A DNA stretch of 64,000 nt. It comes from Rhinopomastus cyanomelas (taxonomy: Eukaryota > Chordata > Aves > Bucerotiformes > Rhinopomastidae). Position numbers and translations under genes: made by a program. Below the pieces are notes generated by a model. The model made no database searches. It had not been told where the DNA came from and was given only the letters and a program-made list of their open reading frames with translations. Below, one piece after another: positions 10,245-24,094 of the stretch. Position 1 is the stretch's first letter, and each line of letters opens with the position of its first letter. The stretch spans positions 248,001 to 312,000 of the forward strand of contig VXBP01002355.1 in NCBI GenBank assembly GCA_013400115.1. Direction: 5' to 3'.

Positions 10245-13200
10245 ACTGGCCTGTGGGGGGAAGCAGTGCCCCTCAATGGCTTTCCCCCACGCCCAGGGGA
10301 CCTCCAGCTGCTCTTGTTCCAAGCAAATAACACATGGCCTTAATCTACATGGCATTCAGTCCCTGAAGCTTCCCTTCAGTTTTGCCTGGGTAGGAAACAC
10401 AACATAGTGCCTCAAAATAACATCAGGTATCTCAGCCCCCCCACACATTAGAGTAATGCTCCCCTTACCCAAACAGCATCTAAGAGCAAACACTCCCCGC
10501 TGCTGGTTCATGCTGTGTTCATGAAGCTCCTGTGGTGTGCTCCAGTTTTCCAAACCAGCAGTGTCTGTCCTTTAGCTGGAGCAACAAGCACGTGGCCTGT
10601 AAGTAGCCACAGTACCATCTGCAGGTGCTGCTGGTTTCCAACATCTGCCTTTCTTCTTCCAGCAATAGCTGCATGGTGACATCTTTCCAGGCATGTCAGC
10701 CCCTGCACTAGGCAGAGCAGAGAGTAGCTCTGTGTAGAACTGACTGCAACAGCTCTGACTGATTCATGCAAGAGTTCTGAAAGAGCAGGCAAGGGACTGA
10801 CAAACCAGCTGGCTTGAGATATTATTTTGGTTGCTTGAGTGGTTTTCTCACTTTTCTACTAGAATTCCTCATGTGATCAACTACATGCGTAGGAAAACAG
10901 AGATCTCAAAATGCTATCAAAGAACCCATTCCAAAACCCCCAACTAAACCAGCTCAGTGAAGTTCTCTGGGTTTGTTTGTTTGGTTGAGAAACTGTAATG
11001 AAATCGTAGTGTCCTAGTTTAATCTGCTAAAAGCGATCAATCTAAGACTCCATGAAGCTAACATTTCATGAGCTATCATCTCTGTCGTGCAGGTAGCACC
11101 TGCAGTACAGGCTGAAGACCACAGACAAACTTCTGTAGACAAGCTAAAGCTTGTGTAGTGACTGATGTGGGTTTTTCTCTTTTAGCCCATCTTGACATTT
11201 TGGGCTGGTTTTCTCAGAGCATAGAAAAAATTTTCTCACTTGTAGTTTATGGTAAATGTTGGTCTTCAAATTTATTAACAGGAGAGAATATGTCAGAAAT
11301 CAAACCCACCTTGACTAGAGAGGAAGATAAGCTGCTATGGCATGGATCTGAGACTGAGGGGAAAGAGAGTTTTCATGCTGTCTCTCCTTCACCAGGCAGA
11401 TCTGCCACACAGCTTTAGAAGCTGCAAACTGCAGAGAAAATAACAGTAAAATCTGCTTTGTAAAAGAAGCTTTTCTTTCAGATAAACTGGGCATTTTTGC
11501 AATATGTATAATATGCCACACCCTTTGTCCTTTTACCACAAATTAACTTGTATTTGTATGCCTTCTAGATGGTTCTGTTAGTTGCCACCACCACAGCAAA
11601 GGTATTGCCTGCCATTAGTGGGTTTCATGTTTTCAGTAACTTTTTTTTTTTGTCATTTATGCCCATTAGCCCTGCACACACTCCCCATTTTCAATGTGCT
11701 ACCAGGGAGTACCAACTTTCAGGCTGTGATTAATTCTGATCCTCTTCCCTGTTGGATTTAAACCTGTGCAATTTCACCAAACCCCTCAGATCACGGGAAG
11801 ACAGTGACTGTAAGTGGCTGAGCTAGGGGACTTGACGGTGTAGGAGCTGAGTTGACTGGAGAGGAGCATTACCAGCACTGAAGAGCTGATCAGACAGGAG
11901 GCTGGCCTTTGGGATGTGGCAGCGCAGGGTTCCACCTGCACTGAAGACACTCCCTCCTGAGGATTCACAAAAGCAGGTTTTGTGTTGATACCTGGGAAGG
12001 GTTTCAAATTGTAGGCTAATTGTTAAAATGGCACACGATCATTTTTGAGCACAGCTGCCTGTTACTAAGGCAATGGGAAATTGAGTTCTAGTGGTTACCA
12101 GTTAGGTATTTTCTTCCTCTAGTAACATTACTGCAACTAAAAAAAGTATTATTCAACTACCAGAGCTGAGCCTTCAGCTCTTTAAAGTTTGAATCGTCAC
12201 TGACGGCCTGGTATAACATTGACAGGCCCAAGTGAACTCCAAACCGATTGTTTCAAATGCCACCATCAGCCAAGAATCACATTGGGCAAAAGATATCTTG
12301 TCACTACTAAGAAAGCCCATCTAACCAAATTTGCCAAATTTTCTCAATCTTCTGGTGTTTTACATTTTAACTGCAGTCTAAGAGACAAACTATATTCCAT
12401 CAGATGCTGCCCATATGGAAGACAACAGTCTGGGACAAATGTCATCTTTTGTTTTAGGGGAATGGGGACAGCTGAAAGGGTAGGGATCCATTCAGCTTGT
12501 TTAACCAAAATATTTTCTCACAACTACAACACAGTAATAAAGCAATTGTAAACTGTCAGTTCTTGGAAAAGAAGTGTACATCAGTCACATTACTGGTACA
12601 GAATCATGCTATTTGCACTTATGGTGTTGAATTCATTTAACTGACATCTGTGACAACAGACCTAGGCTCCCCTTTCAGTCAGAGGAGACATTTTTAGGAC
12701 AACGCTTATTTATATATTAAAAAATAGTAATTTATACTACAAAAAATGGTATAAATATGCCAAATAAGTCTCTCTTCCTCAACGTACTTGGCTGGATGAC
12801 TCCACCTTTATTTCCTGAGTTGGAAAGGAAAATTAACATCCATATATGGGAGAGTATTTTGAATTTCCTAAACTGCCAACGATTGAAACTTCCTGTGAAG
12901 AAGAAAAAGAAAGTGGTTTTCGTATGACTTGTGATGAGTAGCAGAACCACAGAAATGCAGCAAACATGTAAGCATATAGCTCAGGTAAGAGGACACAAAA
13001 ACCTCCCTCTTATTTATTGTGGGCAAAATAAATATTGTGGAAAAAAAAAAAGGGGGGGGATTAATTATTTTCCATTACAGTCACTTAGATTCTTCTGCTT
13101 ACTTAACCTGAAGAAGACCAAGCTTCAGGGCTCAAGACAATAAAGATGGCTGCCACATATTTGCATAAGATTAACTTGTTACCATTTCTCACCAGGCTTC

Positions 13201-14974
13201 CCTAAACATCATCTGCACACTTACCAAATTCTATGACGGTAATTAGCTCGGGAGCCAGAAAGCAAATCCACCAAACGCTTATGCTTCAAAACAGGAGGTG
13301 TGGAAGAAGAGTCCCTGTCTGAAAGCTGTTTCCTGGAGATGAAACAGGGTATGTTAATTTAGCCATGAGTGGATGGATCCCTGCTCTAAATGTCAGAGGA
13401 TGATCCATGTGGCTCTACTCATCCAAGCAGCAAGAAGCTGCCCTTCAGCTGGTCAGCAGTGTCCCCAGCACCCCTCTCCTCTAAGGACCTGCAGTCTCTG
13501 TGTTAGCCAGCATGCTCCAGAGCACCTGTGAGAAGCTGGTGTTGTCCAGCTCCTGCTGACTTCCAGAAGGCATTACAAACAGAACAGGCGCTGTCAAAAG
13601 CAAGGCAATGTGTTTCTGCTCTAAGCTAAGCAACATGTCAGTGTGTTCTGATGGAAGCAATGGTGTCATATAAAAGCGACATCTCCCTCCTTGGGAGGGA
13701 GCATCAATAATGCTGCTTTTCATTACTTTTCTCACAGGCTGAAACTCTTCCTGGGTTGTCAATGGAAAGCTGCATTCTTAAAGACTATACAAAATTTAAA
13801 TATTTTTTTGGCATTTGAAAGCAGCAGACAACATTTAAATTCAGGAAATGTTCGCTGACCTCTGCGATAGCTGATACTGCTTCCCCTGCACTGACAAACA
13901 GCAAGTTTTTAGCATAGCAATCACCCAGAAGAAATGTTACTAATTATTCTAAAAATGCTTTCTTGGCTATTTCTTTACTAAGAGAGATTAAATAGCTGGA
14001 AAAAAGTTGTGTCAAAAAGCTATTTTTATACTGAAACGTAACTGTAAATAATATTTACCTTTAAATAAGTTATTTTTTTAATGAACATTTTTGCTTTTTT
14101 TTAATGTTCTTTAGGGGAAATCTCTATTTCTCATCTCCATTTCTTCTTCAGATGGTAGAACAATGCAGCCAATAAAAGTTACTACAACCACAAACAGAAC
14201 CTCTCAAAACTGGCAAGATCTGTCTAAAGAATCACTTGCATTACTGCAGGTCCTTTTCCTCTGGCATAGAAGGTGTGCTTTTGCCTGTACACTGTTATTT
14301 AGCAATATTACATGCGAGAATTCAGTTGATTAGGTTTCAGTTACTCAGGAGTGACAGCAGCGAACACCACACAATAAAGTTCTGGCAGTTTACTGCCAAT
14401 GGAAATGAAGGTAAGCAGGTTGTTTTCAGTTTCTAAATATATTTGTGCAAAAAAATGAGACAAGTAGCACAACATGATCTGAGGCTTGGCTTCATTAGTC
14501 TGAGCTGTCACAACACACAAAAAAGCAGCAGCTGGTTTTACTGGTGTAACAGATTTTAAGATGAAGGTGTGTAACCTCTGAAGAACCTGAACACAGTGAG
14601 TTGCAGACTTCTTGTTTTTGTGGCCAGCACGACAACAGTCTAATAAAGTGTGTTTTGAAGCCTACAACTTTGCTTTCATTCGTTTTCACGACCTTGCCAA
14701 CACATTGCTGACTTGGGCACAGCTGTCCGTCTACAGCTACAATTGCACATCTTCGGTGCAGATGTATGAAAATCACTGTCATGTAGGACATCAGCCTAGC
14801 AGCTGCATTAGTTGAGAGTTAAGAATGTGTTCAAATACTTTCATGGACTAGGGGCTTTTACTACTTGCAGACTGCTATTGTGGAAGATGCTGATCTGTAG
14901 GCTGGTGAGACACAGTCAGTGAAGCTCGGTGCTACTTTTGCAAAGGGACACGTAGTAGCCATGTGTCATAGAAT
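10245..14974. other. RMRP-ING2 intergenic DNA
   Basis: AT-rich DNA with homopolymer tracts (for example A10G8 at about 13042-13060). No recognisable coding exon, RNA or repeat family was seen. Confidence 0.4.
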
Positions 14975-15190
14975 ATGTATTCACAGAATTATAGGAAATA
15001 AAGTAGGCTGGAGGGAACCTCTGGAAGCCATCAAAGCAGAGCCAGCTTCACAGCCAGATCATGTTGTGCCAGGCCTTCCAGTCAGTCAGTGAAAATATCC
15101 AAGGATGGAGACTATACAACTTCTCTGCAGAACCCACACTGCTGCTCAACCACTACTCTAGGTCATGCCATCCTGAAATGTTATCCACAG
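14975..15190 (-). mobile_element. Degraded CR1 LINE fragment
   Basis: The plus strand begins with TCACAGAATTATAGG...GGCTGGAGGGAACCTCTGGA, the reverse of a CR1 3' tail. It continues through the GCCAGATCATGTTG and GAAAATATCCAAGGATGGAGAC landmarks of the CR1 3' region. It is heavily diverged. Confidence 0.65.
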
Positions 15191-16600
15191 GACTAGTACA
15201 TCAGCTCCTCTAGTGCTGACCAGTTATCTGTAGGTAGCAAAGTAAAACAGAATGTGGTTGGGGGGCTTGGATTTTCCATTATTTTTGTCATTTTACTTTT
15301 GAATTCAATCGTCTCCCATGCTGTTTCTTCTAAGTTTGACAGATGTTCTATTTTTCCCAACTTTTTTTGCAGCTTCCTGAAATGTAAATGCAAGACATTG
15401 CAAAATATATAGGTCTCCTCAGGATGTTTAAAGACTCTGAAAGACATTCTTTCTCCTGATGCTTAGCAATTATTATTCATGTAGTAGAGATCAGAACAAT
15501 GTCTGAAGGAGAGCTGAGGATTAAACCACAGCCTTTTAGTAATTCTACCTGTTTATAAAATTCCCTCAGTAGGAAAAAATATATAGCTAAAAATGTATGT
15601 GTCTACTTTAGTTTCCTACTATATTAGCATTGGCCAACAAACTGTAACAGCCTTGAGATAAAGGCAGAATACTCTGTCAAAACTGGGAGATTTTGCTGAC
15701 AGGCAAGTGGGTTTTAAAAGGCGCAACTGCTCTGATGCCTTATTTAAGATTATCTGAAATGACTCCTCAGGATAAAATGCCACTCAGTCTCCCTACATAA
15801 TAATTTGTCATAAATCATTCTGCTTTTTAAAGCTACATCAGGATGCTCTTATTATGGGCAGGGGCAGTCTAAACTGCTGCCTCTTACAGTTAGAGGATAT
15901 TAATTAAATGTTTCGCTCTGTCAGCTATTACAGTGAGGAAAGCTTGATTGTGGAGCACACATTTGCACACCAGACAGAAACGCATCTTCGCCACACACCC
16001 CATTGCTATGCTATCACTACAAACCACTTCACAAGGAAAACTGCTCTTCCGAAAGATTTTTTTTGCAGGCAGAGTTCACAAAAATGTTTGGGGAGAAACT
16101 GGCAAGCCATTTGCAAACCGTTTAATATCTGTATACATTTTACCGCAATAAAAACACCGGAAGTTCAAGTCCCCTCCTTTCAGACGCGATGCCTCCGGAA
16201 AGGAGCAATTCAAGAGATTTAGTGCCGTCGGTGCTGACAGGCTACTTTGGATTCCAAGTGAATGGCAGGAAGGGGCAAAGAGTGAGGATGCAGCATGAAA
16301 CGTACAACTCCTGCACTTTTCTCCGTGTTCAGGCATCTGCCGGGTTATCCCCTGAGAACGTGGGCTGGTTCGGGGTTATCACTAGACGCACAGTGCAGAG
16401 CGTCATGGCCTGTACCGGGAACAAGTGTAAATCCCAAGGGTCTTTTTCAACCGGAACCATTCTGTGAAATCCATCACAGCCGAGATAAACCTCTCCACGG
16501 CCTTAGGCACACAGAACTACTTGGGAAGAGCGAGGCCCCCAGTGGGTTCAAGACTGCTGAAGGGAGCGATCAGCGCTGACAAACACGACCCACGGAGCGA
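15191..16600. other. Upstream flank of ING2 CpG island
   Basis: No recognised gene. An open frame at 16189-16467 overlaps an opposite-strand frame and has no family signature. Transcripts divergent from the ING2 promoter could start here, but nothing proves it. Confidence 0.35.
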
Positions 16601-16619
16601 CAGAGGGCTGAGAGACCTT

Positions 16620-17412
16620 CATGGCTCTCCCCAGACCGCCGCGGGTAAAGCAGGGCTACTCACGCCTGAGGAACGATTCCGGCCTCCTCGCCCCGCACAG
16701 GAGCAACGGCGCTCACCCGCACCAGCCCGCAGGTAAGCCCACACCGTCCCCCGGCTCCATAGTCGCCCGCCCCCGCCCACACGCGGGTGCTGCCGGGGGC
16801 ACCCGGCTCGGGGAGGGGCGCGGCGAGCCGCGCGGACACAAGCGCCTCGCCATGCGCTGCCACTGCCATTGGCGGGCTGCGGCGCGCGTGGAGGCATCCG
16901 CCACACTCAGCCCGCGGCGGCTGTTGCTCCCGCCGGACAGTGACCCCACACCGCTCTCCGGTGCGAGCGCCCGACTTTAAGGGAGGCAATGACTCCTCAG
17001 CAGGCCACGCCCCTCACCTCGCCTTGGGCCAGTAGGCGCGCGCGAGCGATGAAGGCGGGAGAATGCGAAACCTCGGCGGTGTCGGCGGCCGCACCTTATA
17101 AGGGCAAGAGCTGGCGCATGCGCGCAGCGGCGGGGACAGGGGCGGGGGCTCCGAGAGGCGTTTGCTTCGGCGGCGGCACCACCGCGGCGGTAAGGGGTAG
17201 GGGATCCCGTGCCGGGTGGCCCGACCCGACCCCACCCCACGTTGAGACCTCGCCGCTACTTGCGACTTGCGGCGGCCCGGCCTGGTCTGCGCAGCTCAGC
17301 CCGTAGTGGGCGAAAGGTCTGCAGCAAGAGGGAGCGGAGCGCTGCTTCCGCGGAGACCCCGCGCCCGGTGCGGGCTGCGCGGCGGCGGATGTGCTGCTGG
17401 CGCGGGGGGATG
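16620..17412 (+). promoter_or_regulatory. ING2 CpG-island promoter and 5' UTR
   Basis: The region is strongly CpG-rich. A TATA-like CTTATAAGG lies at about 17094-17102, and a perfect NRF1 palindrome GCGCATGCGC lies just after it at 17114-17123. Transcription probably starts between 17120 and 17200. A second part of the island (about 16650-16980) could drive divergent transcription. Confidence 0.6.
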
Positions 17413-20400
17413 ATGCTGGCGGGTCCGCAGCTGGTGGCAGGGCCGGCGGCGCCGGGCGGGGAGCGAGGCCGGCTGCTTTCGCTCTACGTGCAGGACTACC
17501 TGGAGTGCGTGGAATCGCTGCCGCTGGACATCCAGCGCAACGCCTCGCTGCTGCGGGAGATGGACACGCAGTGCCAAGGTAAGCACTACCGCTGCGGGAC
17601 GCGGCCTCCGCCACAGGGCANGCCGGCCCAGTGGAAGGGGTTGGGCGTCGGTGCGGACCTGGTGGGAGTGGGTGGGTGCAGGTTTGTGCCCCCGACTGGG
17701 CCTTGCGTCGGTCTGATCCTGTGGCGGGGGGGGGGGGTTTCGTCNNNNNNNNNNNNNNNNGTCGTTACGTCCCAGGGGAGGGCGGTGTCAGCGGCGGCCC
17801 CACCCCGGGAACGGTGGGACCTGGCGGTTCGTTGTGCTCGGCGCCAGGGCCTGGCTCTCACTCAGCTTGCCTCAGCTAGGCAGCTCCGCCGACTGAACTG
17901 GCAGTGGGGCAGAGGGAGCTGTGAAACCCATTCACTTGTTTGCGCTTCCGGCCGTGCCCCGTCCCACGGTGACGGCGCACCCCGGCGGCACGAAGCGGCT
18001 CTGCGGGGTGGGCAGTTGACCCGGAGGCACAGGGCTCCCTCCGGAACGCAGGACGCATCGCTTAGACCCGTTTCGCCCAGTTCCCAGTACACTTCACTTG
18101 CTGTGACCCGCCTTCCCTTCGTCGGCGCTGCCCCAGCGCGGCAGCGGAGGCCTAGTGGCCCCAAGGCACGAATTTGGAGGGTTCGGGGACGAATTGGTCC
18201 TGCGGAGCTGAACTCGAGTCGTATTCCTCATCCTGATGGGGAGCTTCCCCCAGTGTGTGCAAGGGGTGACCCTTGATAGCTTTCAGATGTTAAATGAGAA
18301 GGGATTTTTCCGATTATCAAATTGCCTGGGACTATACGCAAGAACAGGCTTTTGTAAAGTTGTTTTTTGTTTGTTTTTAAGTCTAAAGGACATAGACTTG
18401 TTTGAAGGATTTTGAATTCTTGGTGAAGAGTGGGCAGGTTTGCGGGTTCTTTACCTGTTCTGTGGCCACTAGGCAATGCTCCGTATCTATTCTGAGCAGG
18501 TTCAACCTTTATTTAGGTTATCCCTCCAGCTACTAATACACTGCTGTGTCAGAGCAGAAGTTTATTGCTCATTTTACCGACATTTTCAACCATTTTTAAA
18601 AATAACAAAAAATTGGATAAAAGTATTTTAGGCCCAAGTCTAAAGTTGTGTAATTTCAGGTTATTTAAAAGGGTAGTGATAGCTCATGCAGGAGGGACAA
18701 AGCCACTCCTGTGCTTGGAAAACTGAAATCCTTTTAGCTTTTATTAGTTCCACCAACCTTAATCAGATTATCTGTAATGAACACTTGGCCCTGTTTGTGT
18801 TGTGGGTTTGTGTGTGTGTATGTGTTTAATGGGTTTCAAAGCTTTTTAGTTTGGTGTATGGATTCCTTCTCCAGTTTGAAAGACCAGCAAGGACTCTGAT
18901 GAACTTGCATCTCTCATCCAGAAGTTTATCTTCTTTAATGGGTAGTGATTCATTTAAAACATGATTAATAGGCTATGTCCAGGGGAGTAGTCAGTGTGGG
19001 GTGAATGTTGTTCACTGTCACTGTGCAAAATCTGTTACTGCATGTGGGTAGGGCATTCCCAATGTGAGAAGTCTATGTAACTACACCTACGTACCCCCTG
19101 GTGACCTTCTCTGCCAAAAAAAAAAGCTGTGTGGGAGATAACGTGGCTGCAGACTGTTGTACTCTGGTTATGCATTTCTGGTTTGGCAGCACACAAAGTA
19201 CCTTACTCCATGCTTCTCGGGAGCAGAGAGTAAGATTTTTTTTTTTCCCCTTCCTGTCAGGGCAACAGGCAAATGCTGCTGCTGAAGATGCAGGGAAACA
19301 AAACTGTCTTTTTAATGGTAGCTGAAATGCCAGCATTGAGGGGGTAAAAATAGATGAAGGGAGTTACTGGATAGGCAGAGTAGCAATTTTTATCATCCCC
19401 TAATGAAAGGTTAGTTCAGAACAAAGTGATATCAGCTCCTATTGTCATCCAGGTTTCAGAATTTATAGTAAAAAGCATCTGTTCTTGCTTAAGCTATGGT
19501 TTTAAGGTATTGACAGGAAAAAATTGCTGTGAAGGAGGCTGAGATAACATGTGTGGCTTTCATTTAGCACAAGCAAGAATAATTTCGCAACTGTCAAAGG
19601 CCTATACAATGCAGGCAAATACCTCAAAAACGAAAGCAAGTGAATGACTGAAACACAGGCCTTTGGGAGGAGACAGACTGTGCTGCATATCTTCTTACTT
19701 TAGAAGCTAATAGTTTAGTCTAATTCAGAAATTCTCATGCATATTCAGAAACAGCATGTTCTCATGCTGTTTCTGAAAGATCCAGTACTGTATCTTAACA
19801 CTGTGCATCAGGTTTCACTGTCAGTTAAACTGATGAGTTTGCTTCCACATTAGCAATTTGTCTTTTTTGTATAGATCTAATATAACTTTAATCTGGAAGG
19901 CATTATTTTTAAAAACATCAATGTAGAGCAAGAGAGCACAGACTACAGATGCTGTCTTGTAAGGCATTTGTTAGTCTTGTATTTGGGTTCCTTAAACTTG
20001 CTCCTAAGAGCTAAATTTTGTGAAAGGTTCACAGCAACTTATCTAGTTATTTTGTATGACTTGCAGGAAGAACAGCTTAGAAGTCAGACTGTGAGCCGGA
20101 TCATTACTAGTCGCTTAAAAATATCCAGTGATGCACTAATTAATAGCTTGCCTATTCTGAAAAGTTCAGCCTCCATTTAAAATATAACTTTCCTTGGTAA
20201 TAAATAGGAAAAGCATTTTGAGTGGTTTAATGGCAGCTAACTCCAGATGATAAATCTGCAGTTGAGTAACTTCTTGTCATGCTCCTTTTATAAAAATACC
20301 TACTTGAAAGGGCAAGAAACATTTAGATGAATAAGAATGGAAAGGCAGAGGACCTGGGAAATGTAGTTCTGGAGTGCAGTGTATCCTGATATGTAACAAT

Positions 20401-21467
20401 TAAATTAATTCAAAGTTTCTTCATGTGCTGTAAAAAGCCATTATTTTGGTTTGTAGGCTGAGGTTTTGGGACTACAGCGGTAAAGACTCTCAGGAGAAAT
20501 CCCTGGCTTTGCAGATGGAGACAGTAGCTAGACTATCCATGCTGCAGCAGCTATTGTCCCCTTCCTTGGCTTACCTTTTTTTTTCCCCCAGTGGCTAAAA
20601 TAAGCTTGTTTTTTCTTAGAACTTGATGGTTTTTTGTTGCAACAGTTTAATCTTAAACACTGATTTGATGACCACGTGCAAGTTGTATAAAGTACCCAAT
20701 TAAAATTTATACTACTTATCAGATAGAAATACATTTTTGTATTTTCATGAGCATGCTCCATCTTATGTAATTATTCCTGTTACCTATCTTTTATAGAAGC
20801 ATTAAAAGAAATAGATGATGTCTATGAAAAGTACAAGTCAGAAAATGATCCTGTTCAGAAGAAACGCTTGCAGCAGCATCTTCAGCGTGCATTAATCAAC
20901 AGCCAAGAGCTTGGAGATGAAAAGATTCAAATAGTTACTCAGATGCTAGAACTGGTAGAAAATAGAGCCCGGCAAATGGAAACACATGCTCAGTGTTTTC
21001 AAGAGCTGTCTGAGAATGAAAAGCCTTTGGAAAAGGCAAAGACAGAGTCCTGCCAGCCAGAAAGATCTTCACGCAGACCTCGTCGCCAGCGAACCAGTGA
21101 AAGCCGTGATCTGTGCCATATAGCAAATGGTATTGATGACTGCGATGATCAGCCCCCTAAAGAAAAAAGATCTAAATCGTCCAAGAAGAAGAAACGCTCC
21201 AAAGCCAAACAAGAGAGAGAAGTTTCACCTGTAGAATTTGCAGTTGATCCAAATGAACCAACTTACTGCTTATGCAACCAAGTGTCTTACGGTGAAATGA
21301 TAGGATGTGATAATGATCAGTGTCCTATTGAGTGGTTCCACTTTTCATGTGTTGGACTCACCTACAAACCAAAGGGGAAATGGTACTGCCCCAAGTGCAG
21401 AGGAGATAATGAGAAGACAATGGACAAATGTACTGACAAATCAAAAAAGGATAGGAGGTCAAGGTAG
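17413..21467 (+). CDS. ING2: Inhibitor of growth protein 2
   Basis: Two coding exons, 17413-17578 and 20797-21467, join as CAAG/AAGCA to give 278 codons. The protein is a subunit of the mSin3A-HDAC1/2 co-repressor and binds H3K4me3 in chromatin. The N-terminal ING domain includes YVQDYLECVESLP and KEIDDVYEKYKSENDP (about residues 23-120). A basic nuclear-localisation region follows (RSSRRPRRQRTSESRD; KKKKRSKAKQERE). The PHD finger lies at about 209-257 with its full Cys4-His-Cys3 zinc ligands (YCLCNQ...CDNDQCPIEWFHFSC...WYCPKC). The C-terminal polybasic tail (KSKKDRRSR) binds phosphoinositides in the family. I chose the ATG at 17413 (MLAGPQ) because it matches the family N terminus. In-frame ATGs at 17389 and 17410 are alternatives. 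ING1 is the nearest paralogue, but the N terminus and linker fit ING2. The 3.2-kb intron contains an assembly gap. Confidence 0.97.
17621..17760. other. Assembly gap in ING2 intron 1
   Basis: There is a single N at 17621 and a 16-N run at 17745-17760, immediately after a run of about 14 G. This is probably a G-quadruplex-prone, hard-to-sequence tract. The true gap length is unknown. The coding sequence is not affected. Confidence 0.9.
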
Positions 21468-21505
21468 TGAAAGCAATTCACATTTTAAAGAGTTGTTCCT
21501 TTTAT

Positions 21506-22479
21506 ATTAAAATGTTTAATTTCCAGAGAACGCGTCTAGGAAATGCATAAGACTATGCAATAATTTTTAATCTGTAATATTAATGGAGTATTAAAAGATG
21601 TTATACCTTCTGTGATCTTTAACTTTCTGCACTGAATAACCAAATAATTGAAACAGGGTGGCTTCAAACCTTCACAGAAGACATTACAAGCATATGGCGC
21701 TTGGTTTCAATTTAACCGCATTGGTATTTTAAAGAACGCTGTGAATTTTGAAATAATGGTGGTGGGAAAGATACTGAAGAACTTTTTGTTCTGTGGGAAG
21801 GGTATTGAAAGGCCTCATATAACTGCTAGAATCTTAACAACTGAATTTATTCTTTATCCCAGGTCTTAAGCTTTCAGTTATTGTGTTAACAGCACACATT
21901 GGAATGGAGGTTTCAGAATTCAGCTATAACTGTAAAAGTCTTCCGAACTAAAAGCAGACCTCTTCAGTGACTTTCATATAACCAGTATGTTATTTCAAGG
22001 AAGAAAATACCACTAACTTAAGTGCTTTTTTTGGTCAGTATTAAACTCTTGTCTATGTGACTTCAGACTTGGGAGTCAATTTTTGGATATTAAGGTGTAT
22101 ATGCAGTTTTGGATATTCTTAATAGAGTTGGTTTGGATTTTCTCCAGCATCCCGCTGTTTAAGATGGTTTCTCTAATGCCAAAGCTTTTTCCTTGATTCT
22201 TTGCTTGACTGCTGCCTGTATAAGCCTGGAAGTAGTATAAGGATCTCTTGTGACAAGGGAATATTGATATCTCAGGGAACAAAAATTGCAAATGTGATGA
22301 AGTCTTCGGCATGATCCATCTTGAAACATGACTGGGATTGTTTGGGATGTAAACCTGGCTTTTCCTAAACTGATATTTTTATATTTAGCCATGTTTGGGT
22401 TTAGACATAGCATCACTGTTCTTGGACTTAGGCAAAAAGGCAAAAGCTTTCAGTAGAAGTTTTGACAGGCAATAATAAA
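21506..22479 (+). terminator. Candidate ING2 polyadenylation signals
   Basis: ATTAAA occurs at 21506-21511 and 21590-21595, close after the stop codon, and AATAAA at 22474-22479. The first two would give a short 3' UTR and the last one about 1 kb. Confidence 0.35.
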
Positions 22480-24094
22480 ATCCCAAGAACATAAGCATGA
22501 GTAGTATGGAGCCAGTAGATAAATCTCAGCAAGTTTCTGTCAGGCTATGTAACAGTGTTGTCCTTAAGTATGCTGGTAGTGTCCAGATTTATGTGGGCGC
22601 TACTTAAAATTGAACTTACTCAGCCCCAAACCTTTATGAAACCAGAAGGGTGAAAACATTCCCATTGCTCCTTTGCAGTGGGAGATGCTAATACAACAGT
22701 GAGTAGTGTGTCAAAGCTTGCGCCTGAGGTTCCCGTTCAATGATGCTCCTCCTTGTGATTGCTTGAACCCTGACCATGCCTGACTGAAAAGCAGTTGTGC
22801 TGATGAGATGAGAGCAGCCGAGAAGGCAGATGAGCAAAAGCAAGTCTGGAGTGTGTGGATGAATGCCACCAAAACTCCTTGTGCCTCCACTAGAGGGCTG
22901 TGGTGGCTAGGGCTGGAGCGCTGGATGCCCTGTGCTTGACATTAAGCAAGCGTGAGTTCTGTGTGCCAGACGGTATGATTCAATGCACAGGACTTTAAAT
23001 AGTACGAGCTATGTAAAATGTGGAGCCTTTTTTCACAGTTATGATCTGATTCCTTAACAGAATCTGGCATTTGCAAGTAATAGTAGTTACCATATGGCAG
23101 AGGAGCATAAAGCCAGTGTCTTGAATTTTTGCTTTAAAAAGGTAGGTTGATAAAATTGTAGGTTGATTTTTTTGTGGACTAGCTCTGCTGGGGAGATCCA
23201 TAGCAGTAAGCACGGCTACTAGTGGCTCCAGCCAGCTGCTGGAGACAAGTGTCATAACTTTTTTTTCTGTGGATTGTACTTGTATTTATGGCATATTGAT
23301 TCTTACTGTTTGGAATCCAGGCTGTATCCACATCTTAACGTCCATCTAGAATGGTGATGCTCCCTAGTATTAAAAAACAAACATCGCTTAAGCAAACACT
23401 GAAGCTGCAGTACAAAGTACACACTAAAGTGTAACTCATTTATCTTTAGAGTACGGCTAAATTAAGAATGCTTTTTCCCAAGGCAGAGGAGAGAAAATAG
23501 TAGCCTTATATAATTGTTCATCTGGGATAATTGCTAAAGTGTTTATTATGTTACAGAACAAAAATTCTGGGTTCTGAAAGTGGTCCAGAATAAGTATCTC
23601 TAACACAGGGATGCTTTCTTTTGTGCTAATGGCTCTTTTATTAGGGAATGTGTGAATTCTCAAGGTTTCAAGTGAAGAAACAGCACTTGCTTAACTAATA
23701 CATGAAATTGCTCAAATGCAGAAGTAATTCAACTCATAAACAAGATGAGCAGTGTGCCTCAAATATATATGAGAGCATCTAAAATTACCTCTTTTAAATA
23801 CTTGGGCTGATTTGTTGTTAGTACCTGTGGAAAGATCTGATGTAATCTGACACACAGCATTTTACCACCTTTTCTTAACCAGAAAGATTTTGTGGGTTTG
23901 CATCTATTTTCATAGAAGATCAATTGCTGAAGATAGACATAGGATGCTATTATGAAATCAGAAAGCTAAGTGGAGAACTTTTATGTTCTTAATGATGGGC
24001 TCCTTTTCGTAAAGGGATTAATGTCATTAATGAAGTGAAAGTGAAAAGTAAACACTGTTAAACCAGTTCAGCTTCAAGAAGTGTATTGACTGTC
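22480..24094. other. ING2 downstream flank
   Basis: No gene or repeat recognised apart from the CTCF-like motif listed separately. Confidence 0.35.
22887..22900 (+). promoter_or_regulatory. CTCF-like motif
   Basis: CCACTAGAGGGCTG fits the CTCF core (CCANNAGRKGGC). It lies 1.4 kb after the ING2 stop codon. This is a motif match only. Confidence 0.4.

Noticed and set aside
9473..10355. Several overlapping open frames of 60-175 codons on both strands around RMRP
   Set aside because: They run across the MRP RNA gene and its Pol III promoter, conflict with each other, and show no protein family signature.
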